Virus record (IMG/VR): IMGVR_UViG_3300045049_000041
Span: 1 to 22,882 of that record
Reading direction: 5' to 3' (one strand)
From: a virus
DNA length: 22,882 nt
In this document: positions 13,250 to 20,542 of the stretch, piece after piece
How positions within the stretch are numbered: position 1 is the first letter of the stretch
Layout of the letters: each line of letters opens with the position of its first letter
Program-made: the position numbers and the translations under genes
The notes under the pieces: generated by a model
The model's input: the letters and a program-made list of their open reading frames with translations, nothing else
Told to the model about the DNA's origin: nothing
Databases searched by the model: none

Positions 13250-14812
13250 TTAGCCATAGTTGTCCGGATTATCAAAACCCGAGTAGCTGGATTGATAGTA
13301 GGGATTAAAACCACCGCCGCCTTTTCCATTCAGCAAAGAATACAGCATAGCATTGTTACTGATACCACCAAGTGCCCCGCTAACCGCATTGGCACTTCCT
13401 ATTTGGCCTGCAGCTTGCGCATTTGCTCCGCTCATCATGGCATTGCCCATGTTTGCAGCAGTCTGGATTCCTGCATTGCCAACACCAGCAGCAGCATTCT
13501 GTCCAAGTCCTAGCAGCCCAGCAAGGCGGTTGTACTGGTCGCTGCTAATGCCGTAATTGGTCTTGAATGCATTGAGCGCATTGTTGTAATTTGTGCCGTA
13601 CGTGCTAAGTCCCGTATTGTAATTCGTGTTGTACTGATTCAGCGCATTGTTGAAGTTGCTATTGTACTGATTCAATTGATTGCCAGTATTAGCGATATAT
13701 CCTTCCAACTGATTCTTGTACTGGTCGTTATAGGCGTTCAACTGATCATTGAAGTTCGTATTGTATGCGTTAAGCTGATTGGAAAAATTTGCGTTATACG
13801 CATTGAATCTGTTGTTGAAGTTTGTATTGTAGGTATTTGCAGCAACACCATAGTTGGTGTTATATCCTTGCAGAGCATTCTGGAATTGCTGCTGATAGGT
13901 TTGATCGGCAAGACCGGTCGTGTAATCAGCGATTCCTTTAGCCTGCGCACCAGACAAGTTCAGCCCCTTGGCAGCCAATCGACTATCAAGGTTGTTTAGC
14001 CCCTGATTGAGCGTGAACTGATATCCTGGCGTTTGCTCTAGCTGCTGTTCAGTTGGATTGAAATTAAACTTGTCATAGCTGAATTGTTGACCTACTTCGA
14101 ACGGAGCCGGAGCCTGGAACAACCCAGGATTATTGAAGTTCGGACCGACGAATGTACTAAGAGACAGCGGCGCACCACCGTTGAAATCTCCACCCCCCAC
14201 AAACGGCGCAGCACCATTGAATCGTTGATTTATAGGCGCGTTCGGATTCGCTGTGTAATTGATCGGCTGCACAGAAGTATTCAGGCCGCTTTGCGGCTGT
14301 CCAGCAGATTGTGCAGGAGCCGTCATGGGCTGCCCACCAACTGGCGAGAAGCCGCCGCTAGGCGTCATCGTGCCGAGGAAGTTGCCGTTAGCGTCGTAAT
14401 AGCCTGCACCATTTGGGCCGGCATTGTGGGCATTCTCATAGAATGATCCCGACGGCGGACCACTGTTAGCCGGAGCGGACTGCTGACCGCCACCGCCGAG
14501 CGATGTCAGGCTGCCAGCCGGCTGTCCGTTGACAGAGACGGGAGCTCCAGCAACTGGACCAGTAGCAGGTGACGAACTTCCAGGCTGTGCCGTATAGCCA
14601 AGCGCCTGCATAAGCAATGGAATCGACGACAACCCAAGCTGCATGTATGGCTGCTGATTGGCCTGGAGTTGCTGAAATTGCTTGTACTGAAGCTGAGAGG
14701 CATTGTTAGCTGCGCTTGCCTGAGTGTCGGCAGCGCTCTGCGCGGCATCGGATTGCTGCGATGCGCTATATGCTCCAAGTGCGGCACTTCCGACGACTGC
14801 GGCAGCTACCAT
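13250..14812 (-). CDS. internal virion / DNA-ejection protein with 11-residue repeats (P22 gp7 position)
   Basis: A 520-aa protein. It opens with an Ala-rich segment (MVAAAVVGSAALGAYSASQQ) and a Gln-rich helix to about 55, as in phage proteins that enter membranes. Residues 75-240 are Gly/Pro/Ser-rich and probably disordered. From about 306 to 427 an aromatic residue recurs every 11 positions in an Asn-rich array. The last 90 residues are Gly/Ala-rich and end in a Tyr-rich tail. This resembles ejection proteins of P22-like and related podoviruses, which assemble a conduit across the envelope. GAGGGAT precedes the ATG. Assignment to the gp7 role is by position and general architecture. Confidence 0.7.
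   Translation of the reverse strand: MVAAAVVGSAALGAYSASQQSDAAQSAADTQASAANNASQLQYKQFQQLQANQQPYMQLGLSSIPLLMQALGYTAQPGSSSPATGPVAGAPVSVNGQPAGSLTSLGGGGQQSAPANSGPPSGSFYENAHNAGPNGAGYYDANGNFLGTMTPSGGFSPVGGQPMTAPAQSAGQPQSGLNTSVQPINYTANPNAPINQRFNGAAPFVGGGDFNGGAPLSLSTFVGPNFNNPGLFQAPAPFEVGQQFSYDKFNFNPTEQQLEQTPGYQFTLNQGLNNLDSRLAAKGLNLSGAQAKGIADYTTGLADQTYQQQFQNALQGYNTNYGVAANTYNTNFNNRFNAYNANFSNQLNAYNTNFNDQLNAYNDQYKNQLEGYIANTGNQLNQYNSNFNNALNQYNTNYNTGLSTYGTNYNNALNAFKTNYGISSDQYNRLAGLLGLGQNAAAGVGNAGIQTAANMGNAMMSGANAQAAGQIGSANAVSGALGGISNNAMLYSLLNGKGGGGFNPYYQSSYSGFDNPDNYG
13532..13897 (-). repeat. array of 11-residue repeats in the ejection protein
   Basis: Tyr occurs at residues 306, 317, 328, 339, 350, 361, 372, 383, 394 and 405, Phe at 416, and Tyr again at 427: an unbroken 11-residue period over twelve positions. 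A second aromatic lies four residues later in nearly every unit (310, 321, 332, 343, 354, 365, 387, 398, 409, 420). Leu mostly occupies the eighth offset (347, 358, 369, 380, 391, 402, 413). A typical unit reads AYNTNFNDQLN. A period of 11 is that of right-handed hendecad coiled coils. Confidence 0.85.
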
Positions 14813-14822
14813 TTTTTATCCC

Positions 14823-15275
14823 TCACAACCATTTTTCGTAAGTTGTTTCCACCGGCTGAAAGTCCAAGAATCGGAAAAGGGCCGATGCATCATGCTTCAC
14901 TTTGCTTCCAACTGCCCAGCGTTTCACGCCACGCCGCTTTAGCTCTGCCTCCACAAACCTGAACATCTTCACGCCGTTATGTGCGCCGCGCTTTGTAGGC
15001 TCAACATAGAAGATATCCGGCAAACAGGTAAGACAAGAACGGTAATGTAATCCGGGCGCGACAAAGGCCACAAAATAAGCCTTGATTGCACCTTCCTCGC
15101 GCCCAATTACCATCAGCAATGACCCGGCCATCTCATGCGCTTGATACGACTCTACAACCGGATCTAGCGGCACATCATAATGATGATGCGTAGAAATCTC
15201 GGCATAGTGCTGATGCAATAACGGCAGAAGCTCGCCATAAACATCAGAGAATCGTTCAATCGCAAATGTGATCAT
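14823..15275 (-). CDS. GNAT family N-acetyltransferase
   Basis: A 150-aa protein. The strand IFYVEPTKRGAHNGVKMFRF (about 88-107) holds the acetyl-CoA-binding loop, R-G-A-x-N-G in place of the usual Q/R-x-x-G-x-G/A. It is followed by a helix (EAELKRRG), a strand (KRWAVGSK) and a final ALFRFLDFQPVETTYEKWL that matches the GNAT C-terminus. An N-terminal HHHYD segment could contribute to the substrate site. The acceptor is unknown. The ATG overlaps the hydroxylase stop (ATGA), so the two are made together, within the virion gene cluster. GNAT proteins occur in structural regions of several podoviruses. Confidence 0.75.
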   Translation of the reverse strand: MITFAIERFSDVYGELLPLLHQHYAEISTHHHYDVPLDPVVESYQAHEMAGSLLMVIGREEGAIKAYFVAFVAPGLHYRSCLTCLPDIFYVEPTKRGAHNGVKMFRFVEAELKRRGVKRWAVGSKVKHDASALFRFLDFQPVETTYEKWL

Positions 15276-15850
15276 GAGAACCTCAGATCAATAACCATGT
15301 GGATACGGTCATTAGCGCTGTTGTTGATTACCTCATGTTCCTTCGCATTCTGGAACCACCATACCTCGCCAGGACGCATCCATAGTTGCTCATCCTCACA
15401 CCGGAATACGTTACCCGGCTCAGACTGCAGGACAATGTGATACCGGTCCCAATACGATGCATGCCATTCCGTATCCTTGTGCGGGAAAATACGTCCGCCA
15501 GGCTTGACGCGATTGATCACACATCGCCCCAGACGAGTCGCACCCAGCGAACCCATCAGCGCCATGATATGCGCTTTAGCCTCTGGCAGTTCCGATACCT
15601 CCGGACGCCACGGGCATTCATGCAAATCATGGCCAGCTAGCTTGTTCTGCTTGTACAGTTCAAGCTCCGCATCGTCCTTTGCGTGAACATGATCCTGAAA
15701 GCGCAAATAGATCGTGTCCGTATCGCCAAATGGCCCTTGAGGATATTTCCGCAAAAAATCATCTGCCAGCCAAAGCTGCTCTTTACGATATAGCGCGTTC
15801 AGAAGCGGAGTTACATTCACGCCTTCTGCGATCTTGTGAAAGTTTCGCAT
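15272..15850 (-). CDS. aspartyl/asparaginyl beta-hydroxylase-like Fe(II)/2-oxoglutarate dioxygenase
   Basis: A 192-aa protein whose C-terminal half is a double-stranded beta-helix oxygenase of the Asp/Asn (Asp_Arg_Hydrox) type. His124-x-Asp126 in FPHKDTEWH and the distal His172 in KEHEVINNS are the likely iron ligands, and Arg182 in NDRIHMVIDL is the likely 2-oxoglutarate contact. GEVWWFQNAKEH is typical of the family. It should hydroxylate a protein side chain, or a related substrate, using 2-oxoglutarate and oxygen. All key residues are present, so it is probably active. It overlaps the GNAT gene downstream and the preceding virion gene by one base (TGATG). The substrate is not evident. Confidence 0.8.
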   Translation of the reverse strand: MRNFHKIAEGVNVTPLLNALYRKEQLWLADDFLRKYPQGPFGDTDTIYLRFQDHVHAKDDAELELYKQNKLAGHDLHECPWRPEVSELPEAKAHIMALMGSLGATRLGRCVINRVKPGGRIFPHKDTEWHASYWDRYHIVLQSEPGNVFRCEDEQLWMRPGEVWWFQNAKEHEVINNSANDRIHMVIDLRFS

Positions 15851-16443
15851 CAGTTATTGAACGCCACATCAAAGAGCTGGCCAACAACATCATTTGCCGC
15901 ACCACTAGTTGAGCTAGCGCCGGTGATAGTGATGTTGATAATGCCGCTTTCGTTAGCAGTAAGCAAAGCTGGTGCAATCGTACCAGTATGCGTACCACCA
16001 GCAACCACAGCAGCATTAGAGCTCAACTGAGTATTCGAAGCCGCCGCACCGTATTTGGTGACTTGAACACCAGCAGACCAGCCGCCGCCATTGGTAGTTA
16101 CCACGCCAGAATCAGCGATAAGCGTGCCACCAGCAACAGCAGACCCAACCGTTTGCGTAGTAGTGCCCCACCAAATCTTGATCCGTTTGTTGTTGCCATT
16201 GGCAGCAAACTTGCCTGCTGCGGTAATCGTGACTTGACGGCCAGCTACATCGAGAGCACTAGCCGGGAGAGCGTATGTTGCCAGAACATCATCAGTGGTA
16301 TCAGCTCCGTTGCCCTGACCGGTCGCATTAACCTGAATGCTCACATTGCCACCGAGGCGTGCGCCCAAACCAGATTGGCCACACTGCGAGGTCATCGTAG
16401 AGGGGCGGATTGCATCCGAATCGACGCCGAGGTAATTTGCCAT
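15850..16443 (-). CDS. virion-type beta-rich protein of unknown function
   Basis: A 197-aa protein beginning MANYLGVDSDAIRPSTMTSQ, low in charge and rich in Thr, Gly, Ala and Asn. The segment QVTITAAGKFAANGNNKRIK followed by IWWGTTTQTVGSA looks like a beta-sandwich of the kind found in phage capsid decoration, tail and fibre proteins. No catalytic motif is seen. AAAGGAA precedes the ATG. It sits among tail and head-completion genes, so a virion role is likely, but which part it builds cannot be told. Confidence 0.6.
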   Translation of the reverse strand: MANYLGVDSDAIRPSTMTSQCGQSGLGARLGGNVSIQVNATGQGNGADTTDDVLATYALPASALDVAGRQVTITAAGKFAANGNNKRIKIWWGTTTQTVGSAVAGGTLIADSGVVTTNGGGWSAGVQVTKYGAAASNTQLSSNAAVVAGGTHTGTIAPALLTANESGIINITITGASSTSGAANDVVGQLFDVAFNN

Positions 16444-16446
16444 GTC

Positions 16447-16977
16447 TTATTCCTTTGCCTTAGTTCTGTTGTTTCCTGAAAATTCGCCGTAATGCGTGGC
16501 CCTTGCCAACTCTGCTACCTTACCGGCTTCTTCAGGAGAATCAAAGACGCCGAGATGCTTGTTCTTACCATTAATGCAGATAGAAGCTATCCACTTCTCT
16601 CGGCCAGTATGCTTGGTGACACCACGGAAACCAGACTTGTTCCGCTTACTCAGTCCAGCATTTTTTCCGTTTTCGCTCTTCTTGCAGTCTCGCAAATTAG
16701 CGAAGCGATTGTCAGCCTTATTCCCGTTTATATGGTCGATTTCACCTTTAGGTTCTTCGCCAGTCATGTAGAACCATGCCAGACGATGAGCTTTATATCG
16801 CACACCAGAAACCGTAATCACAACATATCCGTTGGATGGGTCCACTCCACCCGCTTTACATCCTGAATGGCGTCCACCCATCCCTCCGAATCCTTCATTC
16901 CATGTGAAGAATCCGGTTTCTTGATCATATGAAAGTTGGGCTTTGAGCGCAGAAATCACAGGCATTTTCAATGTCAT
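16447..16977 (-). CDS. HNH homing endonuclease with AP2 DNA-binding domain
   Basis: A 176-aa protein. HRLAWFYMTGEEPKGEIDHI (64-83), then NGNKADNRFANLR, is the HNH core, with the Asp81-His82 pair, Asn90 and Asn94 as the expected metal-site and structural residues. NKSGFRGVTKHTGREKWIAS (113-132), followed by HLGVFDSPEEAGKVAE, is an AP2 domain. This is the common free-standing phage homing endonuclease, which cuts related genomes lacking it and spreads by repair. It stands alone between two virion genes, with a 55-base non-coding gap upstream, as expected for an inserted selfish gene. The neighbouring genes look intact. GGGGAT serves as ribosome site. Confidence 0.9.
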   Translation of the reverse strand: MTLKMPVISALKAQLSYDQETGFFTWNEGFGGMGGRHSGCKAGGVDPSNGYVVITVSGVRYKAHRLAWFYMTGEEPKGEIDHINGNKADNRFANLRDCKKSENGKNAGLSKRNKSGFRGVTKHTGREKWIASICINGKNKHLGVFDSPEEAGKVAELARATHYGEFSGNNRTKAKE

Positions 16978-17032
16978 TTTTTCATCCCCGGTATTGGTAA
17001 TGAATCATAACATATGAAACTGGATGTGAGCC

Positions 17033-17374
17033 TCAAGAGCCCGACGTTTCGTAGACGCCGCCCTGAATATTCACCACGCTACCAGTTGCGGCGAGCGCCT
17101 GTAGCGAAGCACCTGCACCTAAATGCAATCCAATACACTGTGGCGGGTTATAGGTCTGTCCTGCCGCAATACTGAATGCAGAAAGCAGTTGATTACCTAC
17201 CCCAGCCGATCCACCATTAGGGACATTATACAGCGTCACAGCCACAGGGTTTGCAGAAGTATTGGTTAGCGACAAGTTGCTAATCGTCGCCGTCACACCC
17301 GTTCCGGCAGTGTAATACGGTACCGCACTCGTTGTAAGCGCTGCCGCTGCTATGGGTTTTGGAATTCTTTGCAT
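17033..17374 (-). CDS. small virion-type beta protein
   Basis: A 113-aa protein beginning MQRIPKPIAAAALTTSAVPY and continuing with a Thr/Asn-rich beta pattern (TATISNLSLTNTSANPVAVT, then LYNVPNGG). The layout resembles small phage structural proteins with an immunoglobulin-like sandwich that help build tails or decorate capsids. A GAGG site precedes the ATG, three bases after the previous gene. No exact family is recognised; position in the tail-completion cluster supports a virion role. Confidence 0.6.
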   Translation of the reverse strand: MQRIPKPIAAAALTTSAVPYYTAGTGVTATISNLSLTNTSANPVAVTLYNVPNGGSAGVGNQLLSAFSIAAGQTYNPPQCIGLHLGAGASLQALAATGSVVNIQGGVYETSGS

Positions 17375-17376
17375 GA

Positions 17377-17928
17377 TTACCTCGGGAGTACCGTTACCGT
17401 CGGGACGGATGAATAAGTGATGGTGAGGCTATCACCGGGGCTTAGCTCAATAAATTGAGGAAGCGTAGAACTAAGCGTTAGCGTTGTCGTGCTGCGTTTA
17501 TAGCTTATGGCAGATACTGTACCGCTGTTGATATGTATACCCTGACGGCTTGTTGCCGTATAGGTCGCTGGTGATGTGCCAAGCGTAACAGTGAACGCTG
17601 CCTGTGCATAATCTGTGGATGAAATAGGGGAAAACGTTATCTCATCAGCAAAATGCGCGGCATTCAGATCAGGCAATGGCTGTGCATAACTCACCTCATC
17701 CGAAAAATGCGCGGCATTCAAGTCTGGAAGCGGAATGGATTGCGTTGTGTCCAAACCGATTACATCAGCTATAGAAACACTGCCACCACTTCCAGATGAG
17801 ATTGCTCCGCCAGTCCTACGCCAAAGCTGGATCAGGAACAAAAGCCACGCTTCCGTAATGCGTCCGGTCTGTGGATCAACCAAAGAATCACTTACGAGCG
17901 GAACGTTTGTAGTGAGATTGGCCGCCAT
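17377..17928 (-). CDS. tail-associated protein with an 18-residue tandem repeat
   Basis: A 183-aa protein. The N-terminus (SDSLVDPQTGRITEAWLLFL, then IQLWRRTGG) matches a motif that opens several phage tail and baseplate-type proteins. A duplicated segment follows: PLPDLNAAHFSDEVSYAQ, then PLPDLNAAHFADEITFSP. The C-terminal half is beta-rich with a Ser/Thr composition. The ATG overlaps the gp10-like stop (TAATG). In P22 this position holds the tail needle gp26, but no needle-like coiled coil is visible here, so it may be a different tail component. Confidence 0.6.
   Translation of the reverse strand: MAANLTTNVPLVSDSLVDPQTGRITEAWLLFLIQLWRRTGGAISSGSGGSVSIADVIGLDTTQSIPLPDLNAAHFSDEVSYAQPLPDLNAAHFADEITFSPISSTDYAQAAFTVTLGTSPATYTATSRQGIHINSGTVSAISYKRSTTTLTLSSTLPQFIELSPGDSLTITYSSVPTVTVLPR
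17641..17733 (-). repeat. 54-bp-period direct repeat, two copies
   Basis: The plus-strand bases from 17641 and from 17695 both start CTCATC and share AAAATGCGCGGCATTCA. They encode the two copies of LPDLNAAHF in the tail-associated protein. The copies have diverged by several bases, so this is not a very recent duplication. Confidence 0.75.
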
Positions 17929-19358
17929 TATTGATTATTCGAGTGGGCATCAACCCACGCGCCTAGCAGTGCAGTCTTGCACGGGGCAGACCAACTTAGT
18001 TCAAAGACACGATCTCGCGCCATTCCCAAACGTCGCCATTGAACGGAAATCAGGAATTCCCCTTCTTTTCCAAGCTGACGAATCACAGGATTTCCCCAAG
18101 ATTTGCCGCGAGTATCGCTCCAGCGCAAGGAAACCGGGTTTACCGTCTCGCTTCCATTGCCATTGCCAACTTCCATATTGGCGATGAACTCCACATAGTG
18201 GATACGGCTAGAGCTGTCATCTACACCGTGGGGGAAACTGCGGATACGGGTGATTGGCTGGCCGTTATCCGTGTAGTTGTTTATGTCCCACATGTATAGA
18301 TTACCGTTCTGCCAATCGCCTACAACAGGCGTGTTATAGGCATTCGCGTAGCAGTTAGCGCGATGGCGATGCATGCCACCGTTGCTATCCAGCCATGCCA
18401 GCTCGTTCCATTGCTGCGTACTCAAGTCGAACTGCCAGGTCTTATCTGAGACCGGGAAATTCAGCACATAGAACATATGCCCTTCGATCTGATAGACGAA
18501 GGCATTCGCTTGATTCAGATCCGTGTACTTCTGCATTGCATCATCCAGCGCGAAGGTGCTGATCTTCATCGCGTTGAACTGCTCGGTTTTCAGGACGATT
18601 GCGCGGCCTTGTGGGTCTTGGCCTAGCCAATATACATCCCCATCCATTTGCGCCACGCTAGCAGCGCTCATACAGCCGTGCTGGATGAATACGCCTGGCA
18701 AGCGGTCATACGGGAACGGCGTATCGCCTGCATCAAACCACATTTCCGTTGATTGCTGGCCGATGAGATAGACGTAACGCTTTGCCACCGCGCAGGCAAC
18801 TAGATTGTCTTGCGCCCCGCTCTTGGAGGCAAAGAACGTCGGGTCAAACGTGATTTGGTTGTTCAGCGACACGTACCATTGCTGCGTGCCAGGACGGTTG
18901 AAAATCAGATAGCCGTCTGCGAAGTTAGCCGAATTGCTTCCGTAGAAAGCGGCGGAACTGATGGTGGCGAATGCGTTATTCGCCAGATGGATGGTATAGC
19001 CATTGGCGGAGCCATCCACCAGCACAAGATCCGTATTGTTGTCTGTCATCCAGCATTGGCCGCTGGTTGTGCCAATGGTTCCTAGTTGAGTAAGTGCCCA
19101 GGAACTAGAAATGGCATAGACGGTGTTACCGCATACGCCATAAAGTTGATTGTTCGAAGCGTAATAAAGCGCCCTCCAGCCATTACCGCTGGCCGGCGTG
19201 GCCGTTGCGAGTTGGGTGAGACCTGGAGTCGGGTAATAGGTGAACGGGAACGGCGAATCATCGGGATTACGCTCTCCATAGAGATTTACACAGCGCTGAG
19301 CTTCTGCCACCAAGGACCGAGCCGAATATGCGCCAGTTGTGAGAGCCATCTTAGCCAT
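17928..19358 (-). CDS. tail accessory / DNA-stabilisation protein, P22 gp10-like
   Basis: A 476-aa protein opening with TGAYSARSLVAEAQRCVNLY, then ERNPDDSPFPFTYYPTPGLT. This is the signature of the phage stabilisation family of P22 gp10, which closes the portal after packaging and carries the tailspikes and needle. The body is a series of beta strands with Trp/Gly motifs, as expected for a propeller-like middle region, and the end (VFELSWSAPCKTALLGAWVD) also matches the family. Its length equals that of P22 gp10 (about 470 residues). It is joined by TAATG overlaps to the gp4-like gene before and the 183-aa gene after, keeping P22 order. Confidence 0.9.
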   Translation of the reverse strand: MAKMALTTGAYSARSLVAEAQRCVNLYGERNPDDSPFPFTYYPTPGLTQLATATPASGNGWRALYYASNNQLYGVCGNTVYAISSSWALTQLGTIGTTSGQCWMTDNNTDLVLVDGSANGYTIHLANNAFATISSAAFYGSNSANFADGYLIFNRPGTQQWYVSLNNQITFDPTFFASKSGAQDNLVACAVAKRYVYLIGQQSTEMWFDAGDTPFPYDRLPGVFIQHGCMSAASVAQMDGDVYWLGQDPQGRAIVLKTEQFNAMKISTFALDDAMQKYTDLNQANAFVYQIEGHMFYVLNFPVSDKTWQFDLSTQQWNELAWLDSNGGMHRHRANCYANAYNTPVVGDWQNGNLYMWDINNYTDNGQPITRIRSFPHGVDDSSSRIHYVEFIANMEVGNGNGSETVNPVSLRWSDTRGKSWGNPVIRQLGKEGEFLISVQWRRLGMARDRVFELSWSAPCKTALLGAWVDAHSNNQ

Positions 19359-20119
19359 TACGGCGTGCTCCCAATATACATATCTCCATATATATTGTAT
19401 GTCCCGCCACCATTTCCACGCACAGCAGGAGGCAACTGCAATTGCGGAATCTGCGCATTGGCTTCCTCGATAATGCGCAATGTTGCCTCTGCCTTCTTGG
19501 TCACACGATCTGCCGTAGCAGGGTCCGCCATGATGCCGTAGAAGGTATACAACTCAGGAACCAAGTTCCATAACAGTGCGGCCTTGTACTCAGGCGGCAA
19601 CGCAATCGTATCAGCCACAGTCTGAAACTGCTGGAGCTGCAGCATGGTACTGATATGGAGCGTATATGTCGAATTCGGCAGTGGCCATACGTACAGATTG
19701 CCAAGCGGATAGGCTGGCTCATAGTACGCATAACGCGGGAATGCGTTCAGATTCTTGATACTGATTCTGTTGTAGTCTTCGCGTGATTTGAGGATTTCAA
19801 GCGGATAATCAACAGGAAGCGGCGTATTGATGTTCTGGCTGAAGTAGGCGCTTTCAATCTTCGGCACCCATGTCGGCAAGTTAAATTGCCCACCAGCACC
19901 CACCGTATAGCTCAGCGAGCCATTCGCCTGAAGATTGGTCGTAACAAGCTGATAGATGAAATAGCGACGGCGCTGGAGTTGCGCCATCAGCATATTCAGC
20001 AGATTGAACGCATCGTTCATGTCCTCCGGTGCCGGAGTCTGCCCCACCCCGACCACGTTTGCAGTCTTCAGAGCCAGCGTGATGATGTCACTTGGCGTGG
20101 TCGGAAGTGGAGTAGTCAT
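19358..20119 (-). CDS. head-completion / tail accessory protein, P22 gp4-like
   Basis: A 253-aa protein. The start (TTPSDIITLALKTANVVGVG, then PEDMNDAFNLLNMLMAQLQRR) is the helical head of the gp4-like family that binds under the portal and begins closure of filled heads. The middle is beta-rich (YYEPAYPLGNLYVWPLPNST), followed by helices (LPPEYKAALLWNLVPELYTF, then KKAEATLRIIEEAN). P22 gp4 is shorter (about 166 residues), so the C-terminal part is an extension. The gene lies directly before the gp10-like gene, as in P22. Ribosome site GGAG. Confidence 0.8.
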   Translation of the reverse strand: MTTPLPTTPSDIITLALKTANVVGVGQTPAPEDMNDAFNLLNMLMAQLQRRRYFIYQLVTTNLQANGSLSYTVGAGGQFNLPTWVPKIESAYFSQNINTPLPVDYPLEILKSREDYNRISIKNLNAFPRYAYYEPAYPLGNLYVWPLPNSTYTLHISTMLQLQQFQTVADTIALPPEYKAALLWNLVPELYTFYGIMADPATADRVTKKAEATLRIIEEANAQIPQLQLPPAVRGNGGGTYNIYGDMYIGSTP

Positions 20120-20122
20120 CTG

Positions 20123-20518
20123 TTATGCTCCGGTGCCTTTTGCTTCTGCGATCATGGCGCGAATGGAATCAGGACTAAAACGGCGATTGGCGTTCAGGCC
20201 GAGAGATTTAGCTTCTTCGATGAGCTGTTGCAGCTCATCCATTTCTTCAACTGCTGGCGAATAGCAGCCAGTCGAAGTAATGCCAAGTTCCGCATCGATT
20301 TCGGCAAGCCGTGCCATCAGTTGTTCACGCTCCTGCATCAGCTCATTGCGTTTCGCCTCTGGATCTGGCTCACCAACAGCGGCCAATTCTTCCGCGGCGT
20401 TATGCACAAGAATCGGCGTTCCATCAGCCAAGTTCACCCACTTCGGGTATTCCTCAAACTTGTAATCCGCCGTGAAATTACGCCAATTTCGGCTTTTCAG
20501 GTCTTCAGTTACTTGCAT
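20123..20518 (-). CDS. 131-aa protein with C-terminal HeH/LEM-like helix pair
   Basis: The N-terminal segment includes YPKWVNLADGTPILVHNAAE, a short strand pattern seen in small proteins near phage head genes. Residues about 55-78 (RNELMQEREQLMARLAEIDA) form a coiled coil. The end (ELQQLIEEAKSLGLNANRRF, then SPDSIRAMIAEAKG) looks like a helix-extended-loop-helix/LEM-type domain that other phage head proteins use for DNA or protein contact. A GGAGAG site precedes the ATG. It could be a head-completion factor. Assignment of the domain is by pattern only. Confidence 0.6.
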   Translation of the reverse strand: MQVTEDLKSRNWRNFTADYKFEEYPKWVNLADGTPILVHNAAEELAAVGEPDPEAKRNELMQEREQLMARLAEIDAELGITSTGCYSPAVEEMDELQQLIEEAKSLGLNANRRFSPDSIRAMIAEAKGTGA

Positions 20519-20542
20519 TGTTCTCTCCGCGTGTTATCGGCC

